Source: Nitrososphaeria archaeon
GTDB taxonomy: Archaea; Thermoproteota; Nitrososphaeria; Geothermarchaeales; JDFR-13
Direction: 5' to 3'
DNA length: 12,820 bases
Assembly: GCA_027000765.1 (NCBI GenBank)
Contig: JALTNJ010000179.1
Location: 1-12,820, forward strand
The position numbers and the translations under genes were made by a program. Under the pieces are notes generated by a model. That model was not told the DNA's origin. It ran no database searches and saw nothing but the letters and a program-made list of their open reading frames with translations. Of the stretch, positions 6,288 to 12,820 are shown in pieces (positions within the stretch are counted from its first letter, which is position 1; each line of letters starts with the position of its first letter).

Positions 6288-7920
6288 GCTTCATCCGCCT
6301 CCTTTTCAAACCGGCTTCGACGAGTCCCCTGAAGAGTGGGTTTGGCTTGAGAGGCCTTGAAGTAAATTCGGGATGGAACTGGCTGCCGATGAAATATGGA
6401 TGAGCCTCCCTAGGTAGTTCACCCAACTGTTTTATACCATCCTCAGACTCACCTGAGAAGATAAAGCCTTTCTCCTCTAAGACGGGAACATATTCTGGGT
6501 TGATCTCATATCTATGTCTAAACCGCTCCACTATCACAGTCTTCTCGTACAATTCATATGCCAGCGTACCCTCTTTTATAAGTACCTTATGACCACCTAG
6601 TCTCATTGATCCACCGAACCTGCTCTCCTCAATTATCTTCTTCTGCTCGGGAAGTAGATCAACCACTGGATGAGGAGTATCTAAGTCGATTTCAGTTGTA
6701 TTGGCACCCTCTAATCCACATACATTCCTAGCGTATTCCACCACCGACAGTTGAAAACCATAACATAGGCCAAGGAAGGGGATCTTGTTCTCCCGAGCAT
6801 ATTTAATGGCAAGGATCTTCCCCTCAACCCCCTTACTTCCAAAGCCGCCTGGCACGATAATACCATCAAACATAGATAGAGAGCTCACCAGCCGAGGATC
6901 CTTCTCAAACATCTCTGCATTTATGTAATGTAGATCTGGCTTTACCTTAAAATGTGCACATGCATGTCTAATAGCCTCTATAACAGATACATATGCATCT
7001 GGAAGGCTATATTTACCAGTTGCGAAGTACTTTCCTACTATTGCAATACTAATGATGCCACGGGAATTTTTCAATGCATCTACAAAGCTTCTCCATCTCT
7101 TTAGATGTGTTGGCCTAGAACTAAGCCCAAATTTCTCCAGGATCTTATCCCCTAATCCCTCTTTATCGAATATTATAGGCAGTTCATAAACCAACTCTAG
7201 ATCTGGGTCTGAAATGATATATTCCTCCTTCACATTACAGTATAACGCTATTTTTTTCCTCCTCACATCATCCAGTTCATACTCGCTCCTTGCGATTATG
7301 AAGTCAGGCTGTATACCAATCTCCCTAAGGCGTTTAACCGAGTGTTGAACCGGCTTAGTCTTCATCTCCCCAATTGTACGTGGAACGGGGAGGTATGCCA
7401 CGTGGACAAATAGTACTCTACCTGGATTCTCAATATTAAGTTGCCTAGCTGCCTCTAGAAACAATATGTTTTCATAGTCGCCTACGACACCACCTATCTC
7501 CACCAGTAGAAAATCTACCTTTGATTTATCAGCCACCCTCTTAATCCAGCCTTTAATCTCGTCGGTAACATGGGGAATTGGCTGAACTGTCTGTCCTAGG
7601 TACTCTCCCCTTCTCTCCTTACTAATTACATTAAAGTATATTTTTCCACTGGTTATGTTATGGTCCTTGGTAAGTGTAATATCCATGAAACGTTCGTAAT
7701 GGCCTAGGTCTTGGTCTATCTCACCACCATCCTCCGTTACCCAAACCTCACCATGTTCCGTAGGCCTCAGTGTACCCGCGTCGTAATTTAGATAAGGATC
7801 TATCTTGATGGCCGTGACCTTAAACCCCTTAGCCTGGAGAATGCGTCCTATAGAGGCTGTGACAATTCCCTTGCCTAGGCCAGATATAACGCCTCCAGTG
7901 ATAAATATGTATCTCGTCAT
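6280..7920 (-). CDS. pyrG: CTP synthase (glutamine-hydrolysing)
   Basis: Converts UTP, ATP and glutamine to CTP, the last step of de novo pyrimidine nucleotide synthesis; cytoplasmic tetramer. The 546-residue length is typical. The N-terminal synthetase domain (1 to about 270) carries the P-loop-like GGVISGLGKG (9-18), IDPYLNYDAGT (40-50), HGEVWVTEDGGEIDQDLGHYERF (56-78) and TKPVQHSVK (188-196). The C-terminal class I glutamine amidotransferase domain (about 290-540) has the oxyanion region PGGFGSKG (357-364), nucleophile C386 in GLCYGFQ, and the H516/E518 pair in QFHPEF, so the catalytic triad is complete. The tail is strongly basic (KRRRMKRR). The start at 7920 fits the conserved RYIFITGG opening. 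It is monocistronic and divergent from the oxidoreductase operon, with 135 bases between. Feedback by CTP is known for the family; a regulatory element here is only hinted at by a repeat at the start codon. Confidence 0.97.
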   Translation of the reverse strand: MTRYIFITGGVISGLGKGIVTASIGRILQAKGFKVTAIKIDPYLNYDAGTLRPTEHGEVWVTEDGGEIDQDLGHYERFMDITLTKDHNITSGKIYFNVISKERRGEYLGQTVQPIPHVTDEIKGWIKRVADKSKVDFLLVEIGGVVGDYENILFLEAARQLNIENPGRVLFVHVAYLPVPRTIGEMKTKPVQHSVKRLREIGIQPDFIIARSEYELDDVRRKKIALYCNVKEEYIISDPDLELVYELPIIFDKEGLGDKILEKFGLSSRPTHLKRWRSFVDALKNSRGIISIAIVGKYFATGKYSLPDAYVSVIEAIRHACAHFKVKPDLHYINAEMFEKDPRLVSSLSMFDGIIVPGGFGSKGVEGKILAIKYARENKIPFLGLCYGFQLSVVEYARNVCGLEGANTTEIDLDTPHPVVDLLPEQKKIIEESRFGGSMRLGGHKVLIKEGTLAYELYEKTVIVERFRHRYEINPEYVPVLEEKGFIFSGESEDGIKQLGELPREAHPYFIGSQFHPEFTSRPLKPNPLFRGLVEAGLKRRRMKRR

Positions 7921-7933
7921 GGTTATTCAACCA
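7920..7933. repeat. Perfect inverted repeat abutting the pyrG start codon
   Basis: TGGTT-ATTC-AACCA on the plus strand: five-base arms with a four-base spacer. The first base overlaps the A of the pyrG ATG. It covers the place where a ribosome-binding site (minus-strand GGTTG) would lie, so it could act as an operator or as an RNA hairpin limiting translation. Confidence 0.35.
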
Positions 7934-7949
7934 GAGAAAACAAAATTAC

Positions 7950-7958
7950 ATAAAAGTT
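7950..7958 (-). promoter_or_regulatory. Probable TATA element of pyrG
   Basis: The minus strand reads ACTTTTATG, centred about 34 bases before the ATG and predicting a leader of around ten bases. It shares the TTTTATG core with the serS promoter. An alternative A+T-rich candidate lies further upstream (about 7967-7980). Confidence 0.4.
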
Positions 7959-8014
7959 AATAGCAGTGAAAATTAATAAACGGTAAGGTGATTGGGAGAA
8001 TATCTTCAATTGAT

Positions 8015-8024
8015 TTAATTTTTA
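8015..8024 (+). promoter_or_regulatory. Probable TATA element of the oxidoreductase operon
   Basis: TTAATTTTTA, centred about 36 bases before the TTG start at 8056. It predicts a start near 8045, so the leader would begin about at the GGTGG ribosome-binding site (8045-8049). TATATTTTA at 8031-8039 is too close to the start codon unless transcription begins inside the gene. Confidence 0.4.
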
Positions 8025-8055
8025 CAGTGTTATATTTTATTATAGGTGGTTTGAG

Positions 8056-8373
8056 TTGTCTTCTAATGCAGAGGTAATTGTATCATGTGAGTCCTGCATA
8101 TCCTATATACCCCATGTCATTTCTAGGGGGATGGGATACTGCAATAATACAGACTCCCTAGTTATTCCTGGGGAGGGAGTATGCGAGGATTATAAGAAGA
8201 GGGATATTCAGTGGCTGCGTAAAGTTTTCAAGGAACAGGGCTGGCTATACTGCCATACATGTAGAATACATATATTTAGCCTTGAAGAACTGGAAAAACA
8301 TATAAATGACCTAGTGACTTATGGTGTATTTTTTGATGACGCTGTTTATGAAGACGCATACTCCGCAGATTAG
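8056..8373 (+). CDS. Small Cys-rich putative metal- or Fe-S-binding protein
   Basis: Protein of 105 residues, not a family I can name. It has two candidate metal sites. The first is C11-x2-C14, then C29 (GYC) and C43 (GVC), followed by DYKKR: a CxxC...C...CxxY layout seen in many small archaeal proteins and in HiPIP-like small subunits that bind a [4Fe-4S] cluster. The second is C66-x2-C69 with H72 and H82, in YCHTCRIHIFSLEELEKHI, much like a zinc finger with its Leu and His spacing. The middle is a basic amphipathic helix (47-62) and the tail is acidic. The start is TTG at 8056, supported by GGTGG six bases upstream. It is the first gene of the oxidoreductase operon, 11 bases ahead of the alpha subunit, so a role in its assembly, electron transfer or regulation is plausible but unproven. 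Zinc versus iron-sulfur cannot be decided from sequence. Confidence 0.8.
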   Translation: MSSNAEVIVSCESCISYIPHVISRGMGYCNNTDSLVIPGEGVCEDYKKRDIQWLRKVFKEQGWLYCHTCRIHIFSLEELEKHINDLVTYGVFFDDAVYEDAYSAD

Positions 8374-8384
8374 GTAGATTGAAA

Positions 8385-10286
8385 ATGAATGAAGACGAAT
8401 TAATACTTATGATTGGTGGCCCGCAGGGCTCGGGCCTAGAGACTACAGCGCAGATACTAACTTCTTCACTAGCATACTCTGGATATGGTGTAATCTCAGA
8501 CAGGGAATATTATTCTAACATTACAGGGAGACATAGCTATATTCATATGAATGTATCTCCACATAGGATACCTCTTGACCTAACATACCCCGTACAACTT
8601 CTTGGAGCTATGGATGCAGAGACGATATTCACACATTATGATGATCTCGACAAAGGTGGATTCATGATATATGATAAAGGTGTATCGGGGAGAAAACTGG
8701 ATTCGATAGTTAGCATGCCTCCAATTACCAAGGATAGAATAAGGAAGAAGCTTGAGGAAATTGGTATAGATAAGGACGCAGGTTCACTCGTAAACTATTT
8801 AGTTAGGGATAGGGATATTACAGCAGTTGAACTGGATTTCCGTAGTTATCTAAGGGATATATCCGATAAATTTGGAATTGTATCTACACAGGCAACTAGA
8901 TATACTAGTTCAATACTGGTTGGCGCATTAGCCGGGTTAATTGACATCGAGGGCGATGCTATTGAATATGGTTTGAGACGTAGATTTGGAAGTAGGGAGA
9001 AGCTGATTAAACACAATATTTATCTTATTGAGAAAGTGTCTAAGGAAGTCAATGAAGAGTATGGTACACCCATGAAACTCCCCCCATCTAAACTAGAGCT
9101 GGGAGAGCTTCTAGTTGCAAGTGGAAACGATATTGTTGCCATGGCTAAGGTCGTCGCAGGGCTTAGATACCAGAGTTATTATCCAATTACTCCAGCTGCA
9201 GACGAAAGCTTCTTTCTAGAAACATACAACAATTTCGGTGATAAAGGGTCCATCCTAATAATTCAGACAGAGGATGAGCTGGCTGCTATAAACTCCGCTA
9301 TAGGAGCTGCATTGGCAGGGGCTAGAAGCGCAACAGCAACAAGTGGGCCAGGTTTTAGCCTCATGGTCGAGGGACTTGGATGGGCAGGGATAAATGAAGT
9401 CCCAATCGTCATCACATATTATCAGAGGGGAGGGCCCGCCACAGGGCTCCCGACCAGAGGTGCACAGAGCGATTTAATGTACTCATTATTCGCATCGCAC
9501 GGCGAGTTCGCTAGGATAGTGTTGACCTCAGGAGACCATATAGAGGCCTTCTACGACGCCATTGAAGCATTTAACCTAGCAGAGAAGTACCAAGTGCCAG
9601 TTATCCATCTACTGGATAAGTTCTTGGCAAACTCGATTGTTACAATGGATATCCCAGACCTATCCAGTGTAAAGATAGACAGGGGAGAAATAGTTGATGG
9701 CGGTCCTGGATATAAGAGGTTTGACTTGAGTAAAACGATATCTCCAAGAGCGTTTATAGGCTCTAACGCGGTTATGTGGTATACTGGAAGTGAACATGAT
9801 GAATATGGCCATACAAATGAAGATCCTATCTTCACAGCTAGGATGTATGAAAAGAGGATGGAGAAACTAGAGATCATGGATAAGGAGATTCCACTTGATT
9901 TGAGAGCTAGATACTATGGTGATGAGAATCCCGACTATCTCTTAATTGGATGGGGATTCGTTAAAAACACATGTCTAAAGGCTATTGAGAAATTAGAAGG
10001 AAATGGCTTGAAGGGTGGATACCTACATCTTAGGATGTTCATGCCATTCCCAGCTAATTATGTTGAGGAGATGCTTGGAAAGATGGATATGAATAGGGTA
10101 ATTGTAGTTGAACATGATTATATGGTGCAGTCTGCATTGGCAATATCCCTCTTCACAGGTATAAGGGTCAAAAACTCGATCGTCAAATACAATGGTAGGC
10201 CAATATATGTCCATGAGCTTACAGAGGCTATAGAGAAGGTTTTATCTGGAGAGGCTAATAGGGTGGTGCTGACATATGGCGCGTAA
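8385..10286 (+). CDS. 2-oxoacid:ferredoxin oxidoreductase, fused gamma/alpha subunit
   Basis: Large subunit of the enzyme that decarboxylates 2-oxoacids to acyl-CoA and CO2 while reducing ferredoxin. It is 633 residues from the ATG at 8385. The N-terminal gamma domain (about 1-200) opens with LMIGGPQGSGLET. The alpha domain (about 230-630) holds the YPITP motif (266-270) within SYYPITPAADESFF, followed by EDELAAINSAIGAALAGARSATATSGPG, the pyrimidine-binding core. A C-terminal domain follows. The gamma-alpha fusion is the form known from Sulfolobus and Aeropyrum, where substrate range is broad (pyruvate, 2-oxoglutarate). An in-frame TTG at 8379 is also possible, but GGT at 8373-8375 is well spaced only for the ATG. 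The 3' end overlaps the beta gene by 11 bases. Exact substrate preference cannot be fixed from sequence. Confidence 0.93.
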   Translation: MNEDELILMIGGPQGSGLETTAQILTSSLAYSGYGVISDREYYSNITGRHSYIHMNVSPHRIPLDLTYPVQLLGAMDAETIFTHYDDLDKGGFMIYDKGVSGRKLDSIVSMPPITKDRIRKKLEEIGIDKDAGSLVNYLVRDRDITAVELDFRSYLRDISDKFGIVSTQATRYTSSILVGALAGLIDIEGDAIEYGLRRRFGSREKLIKHNIYLIEKVSKEVNEEYGTPMKLPPSKLELGELLVASGNDIVAMAKVVAGLRYQSYYPITPAADESFFLETYNNFGDKGSILIIQTEDELAAINSAIGAALAGARSATATSGPGFSLMVEGLGWAGINEVPIVITYYQRGGPATGLPTRGAQSDLMYSLFASHGEFARIVLTSGDHIEAFYDAIEAFNLAEKYQVPVIHLLDKFLANSIVTMDIPDLSSVKIDRGEIVDGGPGYKRFDLSKTISPRAFIGSNAVMWYTGSEHDEYGHTNEDPIFTARMYEKRMEKLEIMDKEIPLDLRARYYGDENPDYLLIGWGFVKNTCLKAIEKLEGNGLKGGYLHLRMFMPFPANYVEEMLGKMDMNRVIVVEHDYMVQSALAISLFTGIRVKNSIVKYNGRPIYVHELTEAIEKVLSGEANRVVLTYGA

Positions 10287-11238
10287 TCCATCTACATATA
10301 GAAGTGGGCTCTGGCTCGACTGGTGCCCTGGATGTGGGAACTTTGGAATAATAACAGCTGTCTATAAGGCTTTTGCAGAGCTTGATCTAGACCCGAGTAA
10401 GACTGTGGTAGTGGGTGGAATAGGATGTTCAGGTAAGACCCCGCACTTCATAAACGTAAATGGAGTACATAGTCTACACGGTAGAGCCATTCCATTTGCA
10501 ACTGGGATTAAACTGGCGAATCCCGAGCTTACGGTAGTTGTGAATGGCGGTGACGGTGATATACTTGGAATCGGAATGGGTCATTTTATTGCATTAGGTA
10601 GGAGAAATGTGGATATAACAGTAATTATGCATGATAATGGAGTATATGGGTTGACGAAGGGACAGGCTGCGCCTACGCTTAAGAGAGGTATAAAGACAAA
10701 GGCCTTGTCAAAGCCTAATATCCAGGATGCAATAAACCCGATTGCAATCGCTTTATCAGCGGGATATACATTCGTGGCTAGAGGATACTCGCTGAATATA
10801 GATCATTTGAAGGAGCTGATTAAACAGGCTATTTCCCACAAAGGCGCTTCATTTATAGATGTTTTACAGCCATGTGTAGTGTATAACAATATCTATACCA
10901 GAGAGTTCTATTCCGAGAGGATATATGTCTTGGATGAAGAAGGTGGCTGGGATCCAGAGGTTAAAAGCGATAGTGTTGATGAGATGATGCAGAAAATTGA
11001 CCAGGCATGGCGTAGGTCCCTCGAGTGGGGAGATAAGATTCCCATAGGGATATTCTATAAAAACTCCAGTTACTCTACGTTTGAAGAGAGGCTGAGCGTC
11101 GAGATACCTACGTATCTTGAGAAGCCGCCAGCGAAGCAGGTGATTGCAACGGCAGAGGGTAGACCTATTTTCACGACGGATGCATTTAGAGAGTTCTTCA
11201 GCAAATACATTATTCAAACCAAGAATAGTAGGGGCTAA
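10276..11238 (+). CDS. 2-oxoacid:ferredoxin oxidoreductase, beta subunit
   Basis: Catalytic partner of the fused subunit; binds thiamine diphosphate and one [4Fe-4S] cluster. It has 320 residues. Cluster ligands are visible as C17 and C20 (WCPGCG), C51 (GIGCSGK) and C200 (LQPC). The thiamine diphosphate/Mg site is GDGD (92-95) to N121 (HDNGVYGLTKGQ). L126 and K128 of LTKGQ lie where crenarchaeal relatives have residues linked to substrate choice. No separate delta (ferredoxin-like) subunit is present, as expected for the two-subunit archaeal enzyme. The ATG at 10276 lies inside the 3' end of the alpha gene and is preceded by GGTGGTG, so translation is coupled. Last gene of the operon; the stop codon sits in a short hairpin. 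Confidence 0.95.
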   Translation: MARNPSTYRSGLWLDWCPGCGNFGIITAVYKAFAELDLDPSKTVVVGGIGCSGKTPHFINVNGVHSLHGRAIPFATGIKLANPELTVVVNGGDGDILGIGMGHFIALGRRNVDITVIMHDNGVYGLTKGQAAPTLKRGIKTKALSKPNIQDAINPIAIALSAGYTFVARGYSLNIDHLKELIKQAISHKGASFIDVLQPCVVYNNIYTREFYSERIYVLDEEGGWDPEVKSDSVDEMMQKIDQAWRRSLEWGDKIPIGIFYKNSSYSTFEERLSVEIPTYLEKPPAKQVIATAEGRPIFTTDAFREFFSKYIIQTKNSRG

Positions 11239-11262
11239 AGCCCCACTCAAAACTCTATTTTT
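11231..11262 (+). terminator. Hairpin plus T-rich tract ending the oxidoreductase operon
   Basis: GGGGC-TAAA-GCCCC (11231-11244) forms a five-base GC stem whose loop contains the beta-subunit TAA. About 14 bases further on is a T-rich tract (CTATTTTTAATTGTT, from 11255). Archaeal termination depends mainly on T-tracts, so the T-rich part is the more likely signal; the hairpin may mark or stabilise the mRNA end. Confidence 0.5.
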
Positions 11263-11265
11263 AAT

Positions 11266-11281
11266 TGTTATATTGATAACA
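11266..11281. repeat. Perfect inverted repeat between the oxidoreductase and aminotransferase genes
   Basis: TGTTAT-ATTG-ATAACA: six-base perfect arms around a four-base spacer. It is about 50 bases upstream of the aminotransferase TATA element. The size and symmetry suit a dimeric helix-turn-helix regulator site, but chance or a secondary termination structure cannot be excluded. Confidence 0.4.
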
Positions 11282-11326
11282 CTATCCTGCTGATGCCCAT
11301 ATTCTATTTATCCTTGACCGCCCTTC

Positions 11327-11336
11327 AATTTTTATA
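11327..11336 (+). promoter_or_regulatory. Probable TATA element of the class I aminotransferase gene
   Basis: AATTTTTATA lies about 20 bases before the GTG start at 11352, predicting a leaderless or nearly leaderless transcript. The GTG has no clearly separated ribosome-binding site (GGT immediately precedes it), which agrees with leaderless translation. Confidence 0.45.
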
Positions 11337-11351
11337 TGGAGTTGATTTGGT

Positions 11352-12500
11352 GTGAGTAAAAAGCCGGATATTCCACCACATTATTATATCCAGAATATGG
11401 CGAATGAACTTGAGAAGAAAGGGAGAAAGATTCTACACATGGAGATTGGAGAGCCGGATCTAGATACACATCCAGATATCATCAGGGAGATGTATAACAA
11501 GGCCCTTGAGGGATATACCCATTATGGGAGTGTAAGGGGTATACCAGAGCTTAGAGAGGCTTTAGCAGATTATATAAACGATAAACTAGGGCTACAGTAT
11601 ACGATGGATAATATCCTTGCAATACCTGGCTCCAAGATATCGATATTCCTACTCTCATACACGTTCCTAAGAGGAGATAGGAAGAAGGTTGTTCTGCTAA
11701 CTCCCACATGGGGAGTCTATATATATCTCGTTAGGGATATGGGGCTTGATCTTACCCTGCATAAACTTGTTCTTGAAAATAAATGGATCCTTACAGACGA
11801 AGATATAGAGAAGCTTAAGGAAACTGATATGGACGCCATCGTCGTGATAAACCCTTCTAACCCAACGGGAGCGGTACTTCCAAAGGAGAATATAAGGGCA
11901 ATTACAGATATAGCTAGAGAGAAGAACGCCTATATCTTTGCAGACGAGATATATTTTGACCTTATATATGGTGGAGATGAGTTCCATAGTTTCCTTCAAG
12001 AGGGATATGAAAAGGCTGTTGGAATATATAGCTTCTCAAAGGCCTATGCCATGACTGGATTTAGGCTGGGATGGATCGTGGCCTCAGAGGACATTATCAC
12101 CACAGTGTCCAAGAAAATGCAGTTGATGTTCACCAATATACCCACATTCATTCAATACGCCGGGTTAAAGGCTATGGAGATGAAGGAGATCATTGAAGAA
12201 AATAGAGAGATCTATGCCAAGAGAACCTACATGTTATCCGATGGGCTTGAGGAACTTGGGTTTAAATTCACCCGACCAAAGGCAGGATTCTATATATTCT
12301 CGAAGATACCGGAGGGATTCGAGGATGGTTTCGATTTTGCCTATAAACTGCTCTTCGAGGAGGGAGTTACAGTGGCACCAGGAACTGCGTTTGGAGACTA
12401 TGGAGATTTTATTAGATTCTGTTCAGGAGTATCAGAAGAGGTAATTGAAGAGGCTCTTGCAAGGATTGAAAGGTTTCTTGAGAAGAACAAGACATTATAG
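11352..12500 (+). CDS. Pyridoxal-phosphate-dependent class I aminotransferase
   Basis: Transfers an amino group between an amino acid and a 2-oxoacid. It has 382 residues and all fold-type I landmarks: substrate-side EIGEPD (31-36), NPSNPTG (167-173, N170), ADEIY (197-201, D198 contacting the cofactor ring nitrogen, Y201), the Schiff-base lysine K230 in SFSKAYAMTGFRLGW with R238, and R355 in FIRFCSG, which normally binds the substrate carboxylate. It belongs to the aspartate/alanine/aromatic aminotransferase branch; the substrate cannot be fixed. GTG at 11352 is chosen because the following residues (PDIPPHYYIQNMANELE) match the conserved N-terminal helix of relatives and the next methionine would cut into it. 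It has its own promoter and is convergent with a class III aminotransferase. It may supply 2-oxoacids to the oxidoreductase encoded just upstream. Confidence 0.94.
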   Translation: MSKKPDIPPHYYIQNMANELEKKGRKILHMEIGEPDLDTHPDIIREMYNKALEGYTHYGSVRGIPELREALADYINDKLGLQYTMDNILAIPGSKISIFLLSYTFLRGDRKKVVLLTPTWGVYIYLVRDMGLDLTLHKLVLENKWILTDEDIEKLKETDMDAIVVINPSNPTGAVLPKENIRAITDIAREKNAYIFADEIYFDLIYGGDEFHSFLQEGYEKAVGIYSFSKAYAMTGFRLGWIVASEDIITTVSKKMQLMFTNIPTFIQYAGLKAMEMKEIIEENREIYAKRTYMLSDGLEELGFKFTRPKAGFYIFSKIPEGFEDGFDFAYKLLFEEGVTVAPGTAFGDYGDFIRFCSGVSEEVIEEALARIERFLEKNKTL

Positions 12501-12504
12501 AATG

Positions 12505-12527
12505 GTTTTTTAGGGGGTTAATCCCCC
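12505..12527. terminator. T-tract and GC inverted repeat between convergent aminotransferase genes
   Basis: TTTTTT (12506-12511) just after the class I aminotransferase stop is a plausible archaeal terminator for the plus strand. It is followed by AGGGGG-TTAAT-CCCCCT (12512-12527), a six-base stem whose loop contains the TAA stop of the opposing gene (minus, 12518-12520). On the minus strand the hairpin is followed by an A-run rather than T's, so for that gene it is not a classical terminator. Confidence 0.5.
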
Positions 12528-12820
12528 TTAGTAGCTTCTCTAATAGCCTCATCTAAGATGGAGAAGCCTATATCAAGTTGTTCAAGAGAGATCGTTATTG
12601 GAGGCACGAGCCTGATCACATTTCCGTATATTCCTGCTGTAAGTAAAAGTAGTCCTCTCTTGAGGGCCTCACTGACTATCTTATTGGTTAGGTCTTTGGC
12701 AGGCTTCTTACTCTTCCTATCCATTACTAATTCAATTGCTTTCATGGGACCTAGACCTCTATACTCACCAATCACTTCATGCTTATCGTAGAGCTCCTTC
12801 AGCCTTTTATCCATCTCATG
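12518..12820 (-). CDS. Class III aminotransferase (4-aminobutyrate-type), C-terminal part, cut by window edge
   Basis: Only the last 100 or so codons are in the window; the frame is open through the right edge (two codons precede the first ATG), so the ATG at 12814 is internal, not the start. The visible part matches the C-terminal small domain of PLP-dependent class III aminotransferases: IGEYRGLGPMKAIELV, then a helix (KDLTNKIVSEALKRGLLLL), TAGIYGNVIRLVPPITIS with the conserved arginine of the substrate end, and a final helix (EQLDIGFSILDEAIREA). The LLLLTAGIYGNVIRLVPP wording is closest to 4-aminobutyrate aminotransferase-like members, but acetylornithine, ornithine or other omega-amino-acid substrates remain possible. 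The PLP lysine is outside the window. Convergent with the class I aminotransferase, 17 bases apart. Confidence 0.88.
   Translation of the reverse strand, partial: HEMDKRLKELYDKHEVIGEYRGLGPMKAIELVMDRKSKKPAKDLTNKIVSEALKRGLLLLTAGIYGNVIRLVPPITISLEQLDIGFSILDEAIREATKGD

Noticed and set aside
5794..8025. Shared 11-mer TTAATTTTTAC at 5794-5804 and 8015-8025 as a common regulatory element
   Set aside because: Both sites are in very A+T-rich intergenic DNA, the distances to the start codons differ (about 60 versus 40 bases), and the second copy overlaps a TATA candidate, so chance is likely.
8379..8381. TTG as the start of the fused oxidoreductase subunit
   Set aside because: Only a few bases separate it from the GGT ribosome-binding sequence, whereas the ATG two codons later has normal spacing.
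10864..11250. Minus-strand open frame of 128 codons opposite the beta-subunit gene
   Set aside because: It overlaps almost entirely the conserved oxidoreductase beta subunit, with no recognisable motif or ribosome-binding site.
1..12820. CRISPR arrays, tRNA/rRNA genes, insertion sequences or phage genes
   Set aside because: I saw no regularly spaced direct repeats, no tRNA-like T-arm or acceptor patterns in the short intergenic gaps, and no transposase or integrase motifs; base composition looks even across the window.

Overview
The window looks like a stretch of chromosome from a thermophilic archaeon, most likely in the Thermoproteota (TACK) group. Four things suggest this. The seryl-tRNA synthetase is of the archaeal type. 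The 2-oxoacid:ferredoxin oxidoreductase has two subunits, with gamma and alpha fused. Arginine codons are mostly AGA/AGG and isoleucine codons often ATA. Promoters look archaeal (TATA-box-like elements about 25 nt before very short leaders) and starts are often preceded by GGTG-type Shine-Dalgarno sequences. No species can be named from the sequence alone. Gene density is very high, no gene-free stretch exceeds about 145 bases, and I see no tRNA, rRNA, CRISPR array, insertion sequence or other mobile element.

Layout. (1) Bases 1-3819, + strand: a membrane-associated cluster of a MoxR AAA+ ATPase (cut by the left edge), a DUF58 protein, a seven-helix membrane protein of unknown family, and two tiny two-helix membrane proteins that look like tandem paralogues. 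The first three genes are chained by ATGA stop/start overlaps. (2) Bases 3806-5714, - strand: an operon of serS (seryl-tRNA synthetase) followed by dcd (dCTP deaminase), running convergently into region 1 with a 14-base overlap. (3) Bases 5857-6279, +: a YjbQ/UPF0047 protein, divergent from serS. (4) Bases 6280-7920, -: pyrG (CTP synthase), whose stop codon directly abuts that of yjbQ. (5) Bases 8056-11238, +: an operon of a small Cys-rich protein, the fused gamma/alpha subunit and the beta subunit of 2-oxoacid:ferredoxin oxidoreductase. (6) Bases 11352-12500, +: a class I PLP aminotransferase. (7) Bases 12518-12820, -: the C-terminal end of a class III (4-aminobutyrate-type) aminotransferase, cut by the right edge.

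How the genes may work together. Regions 5-7 fit amino-acid catabolism: aminotransferases make 2-oxoacids, and the oxidoreductase decarboxylates these to acyl-CoA while reducing ferredoxin. This is inference from neighbourhood. dcd and pyrG both act on cytidine nucleotides but lie in separate transcription units. The MoxR-DUF58-membrane protein block is a chaperone/membrane module of a widespread type whose substrate is unknown. The least explained parts are the paired mini membrane proteins and the Cys-rich protein at the head of the oxidoreductase operon. The gene ends also show a recurring arrangement: short GC-rich inverted repeats with a stop codon in the loop.
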